This document shows positions 55,486 through 63,789 of a stretch of DNA of 64,000 nt, piece after piece. The notes under the pieces are model-generated. The model had not been told where the DNA came from and ran no database searches. It saw only the letters and a list, made by a program, of their open reading frames with translations. Location: NCBI RefSeq assembly GCF_016907925.1, contig NZ_JAFBCZ010000008.1, positions 140,506-204,505 on the forward strand, given 5' to 3'. Numbering within the stretch: the stretch's first letter is position 1; each line of letters begins with the position of its first letter. Both the position numbers and the translations under genes were made by a program. The DNA is from Herpetosiphon giganteus (GTDB taxonomy: Bacteria; Chloroflexota; Chloroflexia; Chloroflexales; Herpetosiphonaceae).

Positions 55486-56457
55486 TTATTTTCTGCTTGG
55501 CGCAAAGCCAAAATCGCCAACGAGGCTTGCTAGTGCGCCTTCTGCGTCGATTTTACCTGTTTTAATGCTGTGGTCAATTTGGACCACGCGTTCGTGGAGC
55601 AACCGCAGTTCAGTTGGGCTAAAATTGCGGGCTTGTTCTGCCGCTTTGCGCGCGACAAATGGCTTTTGGCCCAAAAGCTTGGCCAATTCATCGGGCGCAA
55701 CCTTGCCCGCACTCTGCGCGGCCAACATCAAGCGCGCCTGACGGGCGATCATGGTCAAAATATACAGTGGCGCAGCATCATCGGCCAATAAGCCATTCAG
55801 GCCTTGCACCGCCGCCGCACCACGGCGCGCACATAGCGCATCAATAAAATTGAATAAATTGGTCTCGGTCTCGTCGGCAACCAACAAATCAACTTCGCGC
55901 ACGCCAATTGTGCCAGGTTCGCCCACATAGGCAGCGAGCTTGGCAATTTCGTTGTGCAGCATCCAACCGTCACTGCCCACATAATCAACCAAATGTTGGG
56001 CTGCATCAGGGCGCAGTTGCACGCCATTGGATTGAGCTTCTTGCTGCATCCAACCAATTAGCGCATTGCCTTCCCGCAATTTAAATTCACGTAGCTCTGC
56101 TTGTTTGCTTTTGGCCAAAGCCTGAATATCCTTGACCACGCTCAAACGACTATCAGGCGCATCGCTTTCGTTTAGCACCAAGTCGGTTGTATTGGGCAAG
56201 CGCTGAACCAAGGTTTTAAGGCCATCACGCACTTCAGCAGATTTGGCGTTCTTCAGCAGATCATGCACAATCACCAAGCGGCGATCATGGAACACGGGAT
56301 AGGCTTCGCAGGCAGTACGCACATCGTTGAGTTTGGCAGATTTGCCATGGAGCACCACCACATTGAATGCAGCGGCATCAGGTGGAAAGGCCGCCTTGAG
56401 CGCGTTAATTGTCGCTTGGCGGGTATAATCGTCGGGGCCAAAAAAGAGATAGAGCAT
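55486..56457 (-). CDS. holA: DNA polymerase III delta subunit
   Basis: The 323-residue clamp-loader delta subunit opens the sliding clamp. It has the family N-terminal LYLFFGPDDYTRQATINALK and the AAA+-like layout, including KLAAYVG, ETNLFNFIDALCARRG and FVARKAAEQARNFSPTELRLLHERVVQIDHSIKTG near the C terminus. ATG 56457 is used, with AAGGG 11 bases upstream; a GTG at 56469 abuts the site and is unlikely. A GNRA-type hairpin (56502-56517) lies upstream. It is next to a WYL regulator gene on the same strand with a 240-base gap. Confidence 0.9.
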   Translation of the reverse strand: MLYLFFGPDDYTRQATINALKAAFPPDAAAFNVVVLHGKSAKLNDVRTACEAYPVFHDRRLVIVHDLLKNAKSAEVRDGLKTLVQRLPNTTDLVLNESDAPDSRLSVVKDIQALAKSKQAELREFKLREGNALIGWMQQEAQSNGVQLRPDAAQHLVDYVGSDGWMLHNEIAKLAAYVGEPGTIGVREVDLLVADETETNLFNFIDALCARRGAAAVQGLNGLLADDAAPLYILTMIARQARLMLAAQSAGKVAPDELAKLLGQKPFVARKAAEQARNFSPTELRLLHERVVQIDHSIKTGKIDAEGALASLVGDFGFAPSRK

Positions 56458-56695
56458 AAAAGAAAACACCCTTCAATCAGCCGTGAGCGGGGTAGTTTTG
56501 AACCTGCTTTCGCAGGTGGGTGCCAGCCCTTGAGTCGTGCAGCACCAGCCGCACTAGTCGCGGAACCCAGCTCCCCTTCATAAAGTGTTGGCTCAAAACT
56601 AATTCCCACCGCACGTACAGCGAAGGGTGCGCCTTATTGTACTATAGCCTACTCAGATCTGCAAAAATAGCTGTACTCTAAGCCTAGCAATATGC

Positions 56696-57724
56696 TTAGC
56701 CAATTTCGTTGCTACTCGGCGGGTACAAATCACGCAAGCCTTGGGCGGTTGCCCGCATCATATCAATCAGCTCTGGCGGCTCTAAAACTCGGCAATTATC
56801 CAAGTAGCGCAAGAGAATTTGGCGGGTTTGCCAAAGATTATGCACCGTGGCTGTTACCAGCGCCGAGCCATCGTCGCGATATTGAATGTCGGTATTATCG
56901 AACCAGTGGGCGACCTTTTTATTGCGCGCCACAACATCGCGCAGCTCATACTTCACCGTCCACGTTGGGCGTTTGGGCAAGGCAGGTGGCAACACGCGGG
57001 GCAAAATCGTCAAGCTATTTTTGCTGATATAGTCAATCCGATAATCAACATAGCGGCCAATGCGCTCGACCATTTGTTGCGGGCCTTCGAAGCAATAGCC
57101 CAACACATAAGCATGGCCATCGCGGGTAAAAATATTAACTGGGCCAACCCGATGATTTTCTTCGCCTTCGCGTTGGCTTGAGCTATAGCGAAAGCGAATT
57201 TCGCGCCGTTGAGCAATTGCTTTGCGCAAATTGCGCATAATTTGAGCATCGTGATCATAGGGAGCAACTGGGCCAGCTTGGTGTAAAATTGGCTCGCCAG
57301 CATTCAACGCTCCGCGCCGCTCGATCGGCAAGAAATCAATAATCCGCTCAACCAAACGCCGCACCTGTTGATGGTCGGGTAAGCTGCTATTGGCCGAATA
57401 GCTGGCATCGAGAAAGCGCAAAGCGGCAATTTCATCATTGGATAAATTGAGCAAAGCCAAATCGCCAACGCTTACCAAACGATAGCCCACCGAAGCCGTA
57501 TACTCGATCACACAGCCAAACACCTCGCGCAAGGCCCGCAAATCGTGACGTAAGGCTTCACGAGCAGCCTTGGGATACGCTTCAAGCATCTGGCTATTAA
57601 CTTCGTCGATCAAGGCATCGCTCGTTTTAGGGCCACTCCCCAAACAGCGCAGCAATAACATCTGGCGCTGAACTTTCATCACCGATGAACGCTTGATTCC
57701 GCGTGCTTGTCGTTTTGTATTCAC
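56696..57724 (-). CDS. WYL-domain transcriptional regulator
   Basis: About 342 residues. An N-terminal winged helix (RQMLLLRCLGSGPKTSDALIDEVN ... AREALRHDLRALREVFG) is followed by the WYL domain (about 170-260) with IREIRFRYSSSQ, VGPVNIFTRDGHAYVLGYCF (the Trp-Tyr-Leu triad here reads HAYVLGY), and a C-terminal WCX part. WYL domains sense nucleic acid or small ligands and often control DNA-damage or defence genes. GTG 57724 has GAGGA 4 bases upstream; an ATG at 57754 has none. Its DNA target is unknown. It diverges from the DUF1499 gene. Confidence 0.8.
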   Translation of the reverse strand: MNTKRQARGIKRSSVMKVQRQMLLLRCLGSGPKTSDALIDEVNSQMLEAYPKAAREALRHDLRALREVFGCVIEYTASVGYRLVSVGDLALLNLSNDEIAALRFLDASYSANSSLPDHQQVRRLVERIIDFLPIERRGALNAGEPILHQAGPVAPYDHDAQIMRNLRKAIAQRREIRFRYSSSQREGEENHRVGPVNIFTRDGHAYVLGYCFEGPQQMVERIGRYVDYRIDYISKNSLTILPRVLPPALPKRPTWTVKYELRDVVARNKKVAHWFDNTDIQYRDDGSALVTATVHNLWQTRQILLRYLDNCRVLEPPELIDMMRATAQGLRDLYPPSSNEIG

Positions 57725-57943
57725 GGATTCCTCACTATTCCAAAAGAGGCCCATTGCAATGTAGGGTGGAATGTGGGGCACATATGGAACTCCAAACAAC
57801 CTAGGCAAGCGCAACGATAAGCACTCGTGGATGCAACGATTGAGGCTCGTCAACAGCTTGCACTGAATGTGGTAGCATAGCACGTATCGACCAAAGACCA
57901 AGGCAACGTTTGTACCATTCGTTCTTTTTGCCTAGGAGGATGC

Positions 57944-58519
57944 ATGAATTACTATCAGGATGTGTTCCCATGGGAAGTAGTGGTCGCAAGCTCGATTCTT
58001 TTAGCTTCGATCGCACTCTTCTCAACAGTTCGTTGGATTTTTCGGCCACAACCTAAAATGTTTCCAGGCAAACGGATCGTACTGTTTGTGATTTGTCTTG
58101 GCTTAGTGTTTTATGCCTTCCGCTTTGTGCCAAACTTTCGCGATAAATTTGAACGTGGGCTAACCACCAATCGCGCGGCAACCAGTGATACCCCGCTTAT
58201 TCCCGAACTGATGACTCCTCGCTTCAGCCAAGATCAAAAGACGCTCTATGAAGCAGGGATTCGGTCGATTCAAGCCCAACGTGGTTGGACGATTACCAAT
58301 CGTTCCGATAGCCAAATGTCGCTCAAGGTCGATATTGATGTGATGTTTGGAATCTTCACCGATGAGTTAACTGTGGCCTTTAATGATGAAGGCGGGCAAA
58401 CTCGCGTGGATATCCAATCGGCATCCAAGGTTGGCGGTGCAGATCTTGGGGCAAATCGGCGGCATATTCGCCAATTAGTGCATGCACTTGAGGAAGATTT
58501 AGGGACACCAAGTCAGTAA
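57944..58519 (+). CDS. DUF1499-family membrane protein
   Basis: 191 residues with two hydrophobic segments (VVVASSILLASIALFSTVRWIF and IVLFVICLGLVFYAFRF), then a soluble domain ending FGIFTDELTVAFNDEGGQTRVDIQSASKVGGADLGANRRHIRQLV, the hallmark of DUF1499. The role of the family is unknown. GGAGG lies 4 bases before the ATG. A 12-bp hairpin follows the stop. Confidence 0.85.
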   Translation: MNYYQDVFPWEVVVASSILLASIALFSTVRWIFRPQPKMFPGKRIVLFVICLGLVFYAFRFVPNFRDKFERGLTTNRAATSDTPLIPELMTPRFSQDQKTLYEAGIRSIQAQRGWTITNRSDSQMSLKVDIDVMFGIFTDELTVAFNDEGGQTRVDIQSASKVGGADLGANRRHIRQLVHALEEDLGTPSQ

Positions 58520-58530
58520 GCAGTTTGAGC

Positions 58531-58563
58531 CAACAAGGGTAGTTGTCGAGGCTACCCTTGTTG
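58531..58563. terminator. Hairpin between convergent DUF1499 and ligase genes
   Basis: A perfect 12-bp stem (58531-58542, 58552-58563) with a 9-base loop. There is no T-run on either side, so it may mark a weak or factor-aided end. Confidence 0.5.
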
Positions 58564-58575
58564 AAGTGAGAGCAT

Positions 58576-59766
58576 TTACCACAATTCGCTGCGTAAACCA
58601 AGCACAGCGCCCAACTCACGAAGGGTGCTGGCGGCGAGATCAGCGTCGTCAATTTCACCATTGATGCTGGCTTCAGCCAACGTTATCAATGCTTGCAAAC
58701 ATGCTGGTGTTTGAAAATCGGCATCAAGTGCTGCGATTGCCTCATTGCGCAACTCTTCAGCATGAAGCGCGCCACCAGCTACGCCACTATTGACCGCCAG
58801 CTTGAAGCGCTCAACCGTGCGCTCACCCCAAGCCACATCCTCGTCGCTATACTCAAATTGATCGCGATAATAATATTTGAGCAAGCCCAGCCGAATCGCA
58901 TCGGCGCTATAGTGTTCAAGGGTTTTGCTGGCCAACACTAAATTGCCCAGCGATTTGCTCATCTTCTCGCCTTCGTAAAAAACCATGCCAATATGCGACC
59001 AAGCTTCAACGTGTGGGCTTTGGCCGGTAAAATTCTCTGCTTGGGCTAATTCACAAGCATGATGCGGAAACTGCAAATCGCTGCCGCCACCATGAATATT
59101 AATTTGTGGCCCAAGGTACTCCAGCACCATAGCAGTGCATTCAATATGCCAGCCTGGCCGACCGCGACCCCATGGACTATCCCACCATGGTTCGCCAGGT
59201 TTGGTCGCTTGCCACAACACAAAATCCAATGGATCACGCTTATGCGGATCATCGGGGAAATTGCCGCGCTGGTTGGCAATCTCCAACATATTGGCATAAT
59301 CGCTATGCGCCAAACTGCCAAAATCGGGGTCTGCATGCACATTGAAATAGACATTGCCTTGATTTTCGTAGGCCACGCCACGCTCAATCAAGCCGCTGGT
59401 CACTTCGATGATTTTGGCGATCGCATCGGTCGCTTTGACATAGTGATTAGGCATACGCACATTCAGCGAATCCATATCACGTAAGAAACGCTCAGTTTCT
59501 TGGCGGCCCAGCTCATCCCACGTCAGGCCAAGTTCGGCACTTTTGCGCAAAATATCATCATCAATATCGGTCACATTTTGCACATAAATCACTGGCAAAC
59601 CTTGCCATTCCAAATAGCGCCGAATTGTATCATAGACCACATAGGTGCGAGCATGACCCATATGGGTGGTATCGTAGGGAGTCACGCCACAGACATACAT
59701 GCGCACAAAACCATCGATTGGCTCCATGGCAACCGGAGTTTGACGCAGGGTATCATAAAGCAACAC
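58576..59766 (-). CDS. Short cysteine-activating ligase, MshC/CysS family
   Basis: A 396-residue class I aminoacyl-tRNA-synthetase-fold protein. The N-terminal VCGVTPYDTTHMGHARTYVVYD contains the HIGH-type motif as HMGH, WHIECTAMVLEYLG and IHGGGSDLQFPHHACELAQ hold the zinc/Cys-binding site, and EGEKMSKSLGNLV is the KMSKS loop. CysS enzymes have about 460 residues with a C-terminal anticodon domain; this one is short and its motifs (PYDTTH; GMVFYEGEKMSKS) look more like MshC, the Cys:GlcN-Ins ligase of mycothiol synthesis. It could also be a truncated CysS paralogue. GTG 59766 has GGGGAGG 7 bases upstream, 3 bases after the small acidic gene. Confidence 0.85.
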   Translation of the reverse strand: MLLYDTLRQTPVAMEPIDGFVRMYVCGVTPYDTTHMGHARTYVVYDTIRRYLEWQGLPVIYVQNVTDIDDDILRKSAELGLTWDELGRQETERFLRDMDSLNVRMPNHYVKATDAIAKIIEVTSGLIERGVAYENQGNVYFNVHADPDFGSLAHSDYANMLEIANQRGNFPDDPHKRDPLDFVLWQATKPGEPWWDSPWGRGRPGWHIECTAMVLEYLGPQINIHGGGSDLQFPHHACELAQAENFTGQSPHVEAWSHIGMVFYEGEKMSKSLGNLVLASKTLEHYSADAIRLGLLKYYYRDQFEYSDEDVAWGERTVERFKLAVNSGVAGGALHAEELRNEAIAALDADFQTPACLQALITLAEASINGEIDDADLAASTLRELGAVLGLRSELW

Positions 59767-59768
59767 GC

Positions 59769-59978
59769 CTAAGCCTCCCCTTGCTCGTCGAGGGTTTGAT
59801 CGATGGCATCATCACGCTCAATCCGCAAGCCATCTTCATACGAGCCAGCGCGATCCTCTACGTCGCCCGATTCAGCAATTTCAGGATTGGTATATTTGCC
59901 ATCTTGGAAGCCACTATCGTAGCCAGCTTGGCCTTCGAAGCCTTGATCATCATCACGTTTGGGTGGTTGTTCAGTCAT
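59769..59978 (-). CDS. Small acidic protein
   Basis: A 69-residue soluble, strongly acidic, low-complexity protein (MTEQPPKRDDDQGF... ending DDAIDQTLDEQGEA). GAGG lies 7 bases before ATG 59978. Its stop is 3 bases from the next start, so it is cotranscribed with the MshC/CysS-like ligase. No family is recognised. Confidence 0.65.
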   Translation of the reverse strand: MTEQPPKRDDDQGFEGQAGYDSGFQDGKYTNPEIAESGDVEDRAGSYEDGLRIERDDAIDQTLDEQGEA

Positions 59979-60057
59979 GATTGATCCTCTAACACAAAAG
60001 AGTCCTGTACTACTGTACCTCAAAAATGGCTAAAATAGCATCAGATCGCAATTAACA

Positions 60058-60086
60058 TTGCAACAATCGATTGAGACTTGTATCAT
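60058..60086 (+). promoter_or_regulatory. Promoter of miaA with the start codon directly behind it
   Basis: TTGCAA (60058-60063), a 17-base spacer and TATCAT (60081-60086) lie just before ATG 60094, only 7 bases after the -10, implying a leaderless message. Confidence 0.5.
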
Positions 60087-60093
60087 AGCGCGC

Positions 60094-61044
60094 ATGCAAG
60101 CATCACAACCTTTAATTATCGCCATTGTTGGCGCAACTGCGGTTGGCAAAACCGCCTTTTCACTTGATTTAGCCCAAGCCTTGAACGGCGAAATCGTCTC
60201 GGTCGATTCGCGCTTAGTCTATCGTGGCATGGATTTGGGCACGGCCAAACCAACGCCTGCGGAACAAGCGCTGGTCAAACATCATTTAATCGATGTAGTC
60301 AACCCAGATCAGGACTATAGCTTGGCGACCTACCAAGCCGCCGCCTATGCAGCGATTGCGAGCATTGTTCAGCGGGCCAAACTGCCAATTTTGGTTGGCG
60401 GCACCGGCCAGTATATGGCGGCCTTATTAGAGGGCTGGAGCATTCCTGAGGTTGCACCCAATTACGAATTGCGCGCACGCTATGAGCAACAAGCTGAGCT
60501 TGAAGGCCATGTAGCCCTGCATCAACAACTGCAAGCCATTGATCCAGAGGCGGCAGCGGCGATTGATGCCAGCAATGTGCGGCGGGTTATTCGAGCGCTC
60601 GAAGTTTTCGCGGTAACTGGGCAGCAAATTAGCCAGTTGCAACGTCGTCAGCCACCAGCCTATCGCATCCTGACGCTCGATTTGGAGCGGCCTCGTGACG
60701 AACTGTATGCGCGGATCGATCAACGAGTTGAGATCATGGTTCAGCAAGGGCTAATTGCCGAGGTTTGGGGTTTAATTCGTCAAGGGTATGGCTGGGAACT
60801 GCCAGCGATGTCTGGGTTGGGCTATGCAGAATTTCGGCCATTGTGGCAGGGCCAACAGAGTGCCACTGCCTGCATCAGCCAACTCAAATTCAATACTCAT
60901 CGCTTTGCGCGCAAACAAGGCGCATGGTTTCGGCGCTTGCCCAATCGGGTTAGTCTCGACGCGCGGCATACGAATCTGTTGCAACAGGTGCAGGTGCTGC
61001 TTGCTGCAATGCTTGCGCCCGAACCAACACATATTGATCGTTAG
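60094..61044 (+). CDS. miaA: tRNA dimethylallyltransferase
   Basis: MiaA adds the dimethylallyl group to A37 of tRNAs that read UNN codons. The 316-residue protein has the P-loop IVGATAVGKTAFSLDLAQ, the motif VSVDSRLVYRGMDLGTAKP, VKHHLIDVVNPDQDYSLATYQ, and ILVGGTGQYMAALLEGW. I use ATG 60094; the open frame from 60058 is the promoter. No ribosome site is seen. Its last 95 bases overlap the 3' end of the RDD gene on the other strand. Confidence 0.92.
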   Translation: MQASQPLIIAIVGATAVGKTAFSLDLAQALNGEIVSVDSRLVYRGMDLGTAKPTPAEQALVKHHLIDVVNPDQDYSLATYQAAAYAAIASIVQRAKLPILVGGTGQYMAALLEGWSIPEVAPNYELRARYEQQAELEGHVALHQQLQAIDPEAAAAIDASNVRRVIRALEVFAVTGQQISQLQRRQPPAYRILTLDLERPRDELYARIDQRVEIMVQQGLIAEVWGLIRQGYGWELPAMSGLGYAEFRPLWQGQQSATACISQLKFNTHRFARKQGAWFRRLPNRVSLDARHTNLLQQVQVLLAAMLAPEPTHIDR

Positions 61045-61786
61045 CCTGTTGCAAAAACTGCTCAGGATCGCCAGGTACGCTATAGCCAAGCCGACCAAAG
61101 AGCGCATACGCCAATTGAGTTGCAATCCGTAAGCGGCGATCAGGGGCTAAAGTGCCACGGCGCAGCAAAAAGTTTTGAACCAAATCCATATCAACTGGGC
61201 GCAAGGCTGTGATATTTGGCAGCGTTGCGCCACTATCTTTTAATGCGCTCGCAACTTTATCGTTACGAGTCGATTGCAACAACATCTCAAGCGTAACCCG
61301 TTGGCGATCGCGCACCACAAACGTACTTGCGGCTAAATCGCCCAAGCGACGAGCGCGTTTATCGATCATCATGGTCAATAAACCAATCGAGTAATATGCT
61401 GGCACAAAATCAATCAAACGAATTAAATTGCGAATCAAGCTACCGGTGAACGTAAGTGGCTTGCCAGCCTCTTGCACCACCCGAATGCCCAAAAGCCGCT
61501 TACCTGGCGTTTGACCATTCCAAAAGCGTTCAAAGGCGATATAATAAATCACAACGGTAAAAATAGAGAATGCAAAGAAAATTCGGATAGCCATCGGATC
61601 AACGAAGAGGAGCATACCGATATCGCCGATGTATAAGCGAAAGGCAATAAAGAGAATAATTGAGAAGAGGGCAGTATCGATTAATGCAGCCACAAAGCGC
61701 GCCCCGATGCCAGCCACATCATATCCAAACTCAATACTTTCCGGAGTATCAATAATATAGCGATCGTTCATCCGATTATCAATCAT
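60950..61786 (-). CDS. RDD-family membrane protein
   Basis: 278 residues. The RDD domain (about 15-160) has GIGARFVAALIDTALFSIILFIAF with the Arg/Asp signature, WNGQTPGKRLLGIRVVQE and IRNLIRLIDFVPAYYSIGLLTM, about four membrane segments; a cytoplasmic part follows. GGAG lies 6 bases before ATG 61786. It diverges from the SpoIIM-like gene by 40 bases, a common bacterial neighbourhood of unknown job. Its 3' end overlaps miaA. Confidence 0.85.
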   Translation of the reverse strand: MIDNRMNDRYIIDTPESIEFGYDVAGIGARFVAALIDTALFSIILFIAFRLYIGDIGMLLFVDPMAIRIFFAFSIFTVVIYYIAFERFWNGQTPGKRLLGIRVVQEAGKPLTFTGSLIRNLIRLIDFVPAYYSIGLLTMMIDKRARRLGDLAASTFVVRDRQRVTLEMLLQSTRNDKVASALKDSGATLPNITALRPVDMDLVQNFLLRRGTLAPDRRLRIATQLAYALFGRLGYSVPGDPEQFLQQANDQYVLVRAQALQQAAPAPVATDSYAARRD

Positions 61787-61826
61787 CTCTATCTCCAAAC
61801 AATACAATCAGTAGAGGAGTTGCTTT

Positions 61827-62834
61827 ATGGTAGCAGAAGATTTTATCAATGCCAAACATCATGCTTGGGAGCGATTAACCCAGCTAACCAGCCGTGCTCA
61901 GAGTAATATTATTGCCATGAATGCTGCCGAATTGCAAGAGCTTGGCCGCTTATATCGCCAAGCAACGTCCGATTTGGCCCAAGCGCGGCGCGATTTTCCT
62001 GGCCATCCGCTCACGATCTATTTAAATGATCTGGTTGCGCGAGGCCATAGTAGCATTTATCGTGAGCGCAAATCGCCCATAACCGGCATAAAAAACTACT
62101 TTTTATATCAATTACCGCAGGCATTTCGTGAGCTACTGCCATTTACTGGCATTGCGTTTCTGGCGTTTTTTCTGCCAGCGCTGGTTGCGTGGATCATCAG
62201 CTATCAAGATCCAGCCCGTGGTGTGGCCCTCCAGCCAGAAAACCAAGGCATGATTGAGCTAATCCAACAGGAAGATGAATGGTGGCGAACATTAAACAAT
62301 AACAATGCTCAGGGTGCGACCATGATTCTCAGCAATAATATTATGGTTTCGTTTCAAGTCTTTGTTGGTGGCCTAAGTTTAGGTATCCTAAGCTTGTATG
62401 GACTTTACTATAATGGCTTACACTTAGGGATTGTTTCGGGAGCGGCCCAAAATATGGGCTTTGCCGATAATTTATGGGATTTCGTTGCCGCCCACGGCCC
62501 AGTTGAATTTAGCATCATCTTCCTCTCTGGGGGTGCTGGCTTACAACTTGCTTGGGCAATCTTACGGCCAGGCATGGTTTCACGGCGGGCTGCTTTGGCA
62601 ATTGCCGCCCAACGGGCCTTCAGAGTTTCTGGCGCAATCGTAATGTTTCTCATCCTAGCGGGCTTGATTGAAGGGTTTATATCACCCCAATATCTCCCAT
62701 TGTGGTTTAAGATAGCAGTTGGTATTATCAGTGCTGGTAGCATGTATGCCTATCTTTTATTAGCTGGACGCAACGTCCAAAAACAAGAATCTGCTGAAGC
62801 AAGCGCCTTGAAGCTTGAAACCCCAGCACTCTAG
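61827..62834 (+). CDS. SpoIIM-like membrane protein
   Basis: 335 residues of the stage II sporulation M superfamily. An N-terminal cytoplasmic helical part (WERLTQLTSRAQSNIIAMNAAELQELGRLYRQATSDLAQARRDFPG) leads to about five membrane segments (ELLPFTGIAFLAFFLPALVAWIISY; NIMVSFQVFVGGLSLGILSLYGLYYNGLHLG; AHGPVEFSIIFLSGGAGLQLAWAIL), with the conserved HGPxE motif. GGAG lies 7 bases before the ATG. Sporulation is not expected here; the family often pairs with RDD proteins. The LysM lipoprotein follows at 9 bases. Confidence 0.88.
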   Translation: MVAEDFINAKHHAWERLTQLTSRAQSNIIAMNAAELQELGRLYRQATSDLAQARRDFPGHPLTIYLNDLVARGHSSIYRERKSPITGIKNYFLYQLPQAFRELLPFTGIAFLAFFLPALVAWIISYQDPARGVALQPENQGMIELIQQEDEWWRTLNNNNAQGATMILSNNIMVSFQVFVGGLSLGILSLYGLYYNGLHLGIVSGAAQNMGFADNLWDFVAAHGPVEFSIIFLSGGAGLQLAWAILRPGMVSRRAALAIAAQRAFRVSGAIVMFLILAGLIEGFISPQYLPLWFKIAVGIISAGSMYAYLLLAGRNVQKQESAEASALKLETPAL

Positions 62835-62843
62835 AGGATCATA

Positions 62844-63242
62844 ATGAAACGACGAGATCAATTAGCAGTTGGTTTGATTTTGGCAGCTTTAGTTGGTTGC
62901 GGCACGCCTGTTGCCAGCCGCCCAACGCCAAAACCAATTGTTAATCTAACCGCAGCTCCAACTATCGATTTAGATGCAACCCGTGAAGCCTATAAAAATG
63001 AATTACAGCCAACCGCCCAACCATTGGGCTTGTATATTGTGCGTGATGGCGATACGCTTGAATCGATAGCCTTAGCGTTCAACACCAGCGTCGAAGAAAT
63101 TTCAGCAACCAATAAGCTCGAAGATATTAATGTTATTTCAATTGGGCAAGCATTGATTATTCCATCGCTGATTAGCGGCACCAATAATCTGACAATCACA
63201 ATGCCATTAAATCAGTCTAAAGACCTAACTCCAACACCTTGA
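62844..63242 (+). CDS. LysM-domain lipoprotein
   Basis: 132 residues with a lipoprotein signal (LAVGLILAALVGCG, Cys about 19), a short linker and one LysM domain (LYIVRDGDTLESIALAFNTSVEEISATNKLEDINVISIGQALIIPS, about 63-107), which binds glycan chains of the cell wall. It is 9 bases after the SpoIIM-like gene and likely cotranscribed. Its stop codon overlaps the -35 of the following small unit. Confidence 0.88.
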   Translation: MKRRDQLAVGLILAALVGCGTPVASRPTPKPIVNLTAAPTIDLDATREAYKNELQPTAQPLGLYIVRDGDTLESIALAFNTSVEEISATNKLEDINVISIGQALIIPSLISGTNNLTITMPLNQSKDLTPTP

Positions 63243-63266
63243 CAATGATTTTCTACGTGCTATACT
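63239..63266 (+). promoter_or_regulatory. Near-consensus promoter of the small unit
   Basis: TTGACA (63239-63244), a 16-base spacer and TATACT (63261-63266). Confidence 0.7.
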
Positions 63267-63319
63267 TCATACATAACCTTTATTGATACCTACCGCAAGG
63301 GATAAAGGAGGTGATGCTA

Positions 63320-63364
63320 ATGAGTGATAGTAGTCATTGTAGCATCACGGGGGGACTTCTCTAG
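63320..63364 (+). CDS. 14-codon ORF with a near-perfect Shine-Dalgarno
   Basis: ATG 63320 codes for MSDSSHCSITGGLL and stops at 63362-63364. AAAGGAGGTGAT (63304-63315) matches the expected 16S anti-Shine-Dalgarno over about 12 bases, with the ATG 4 bases later. The 9-bp stem GTGATGCTA/TAGCATCAC (63311-63319, 63340-63348) would hold the start codon in its loop. A second stem, TCACG with CGTGA (about 63345-63377), competes with it for the same bases. It may encode a small peptide or be the sensing part of a regulatory RNA. Confidence 0.55.
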   Translation: MSDSSHCSITGGLL

Positions 63365-63392
63365 TCCTATCGTGAAGCAAAAAGACGAAAGC

Positions 63393-63421
63393 AAACCGCC
63401 AGTTCAATGAACTGGCGGTTT
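63393..63421 (+). terminator. Terminator of the small unit
   Basis: A perfect 13-bp stem (63393-63405 with 63409-63421) has a 3-base loop. A short T-rich tail follows on the plus strand, and a poly-T also follows on the minus strand. Confidence 0.75.
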
Positions 63422-63430
63422 CGCATTTTA

Positions 63431-63542
63431 GGCTGCTTGAGTACGAGTAACGATATGGAATTAATAGTTGGTTGAATGAGGGCTGTGTCGTACAAAGCAT
63501 TCATGCTATGGCCAACTAATCCATCCAACAGCAAAAAGGTAC
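63431..63542. other. Gap between the small unit and the rRNA terminator
   Basis: No gene is seen. TAGTTGG...CCAACTA and, inside it, TGAATG...CATTCA form a nested inverted repeat (about 63467-63520). Confidence 0.5.
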
Positions 63543-63577
63543 AAAAATGCGCTAGCTGTTTGAAACAGCTAGCGCAT
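63543..63577 (-). terminator. rRNA operon terminator
   Basis: A perfect 14-bp stem (63547-63560 with 63564-63577) with a 3-base loop is followed on the minus strand by four to five U, 11 bases after the 5S end. Confidence 0.88.
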
Positions 63578-63585
63578 TCATTTGG

Positions 63586-63704
63586 ATGGTACGCATCCCC
63601 CTACGTTCCCACAGCGGGTGCTGCAGTAGCCTCGGTGTGTGTCGCGTTCACGGCCTGGTTCGGGATGGAGCAGCGTGGGGCACAACCACCTCGACACGTA
63701 CCAA
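63586..63704 (-). rRNA. rrf: 5S ribosomal RNA
   Basis: The minus strand reads GGTACG...CGTACC closing the ends and contains the 5S core CCCGAACCAGG and GGGAACGTAGG. Length about 115-119 bases. Ends are approximate. Confidence 0.93.
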
Positions 63705-63789
63705 TGGTAAACCTAACAACAGATAAGCGTCATAACTATAATTTTGAAAATTGCAGCAATACAATTCAGATTTCATGCTTGCCGACGCG

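Noticed and set aside
56470..56600. Possible T-box or other riboswitch before holA
   Set aside because: Only one small GNRA hairpin is clear; the T-box core and terminator are missing. The other repeats are direct copies of CCAGCC, not stems.
61827..62834. Sporulation role for the SpoIIM-like protein
   Set aside because: The family is widespread in non-spore-formers and no other sporulation gene is in the window.
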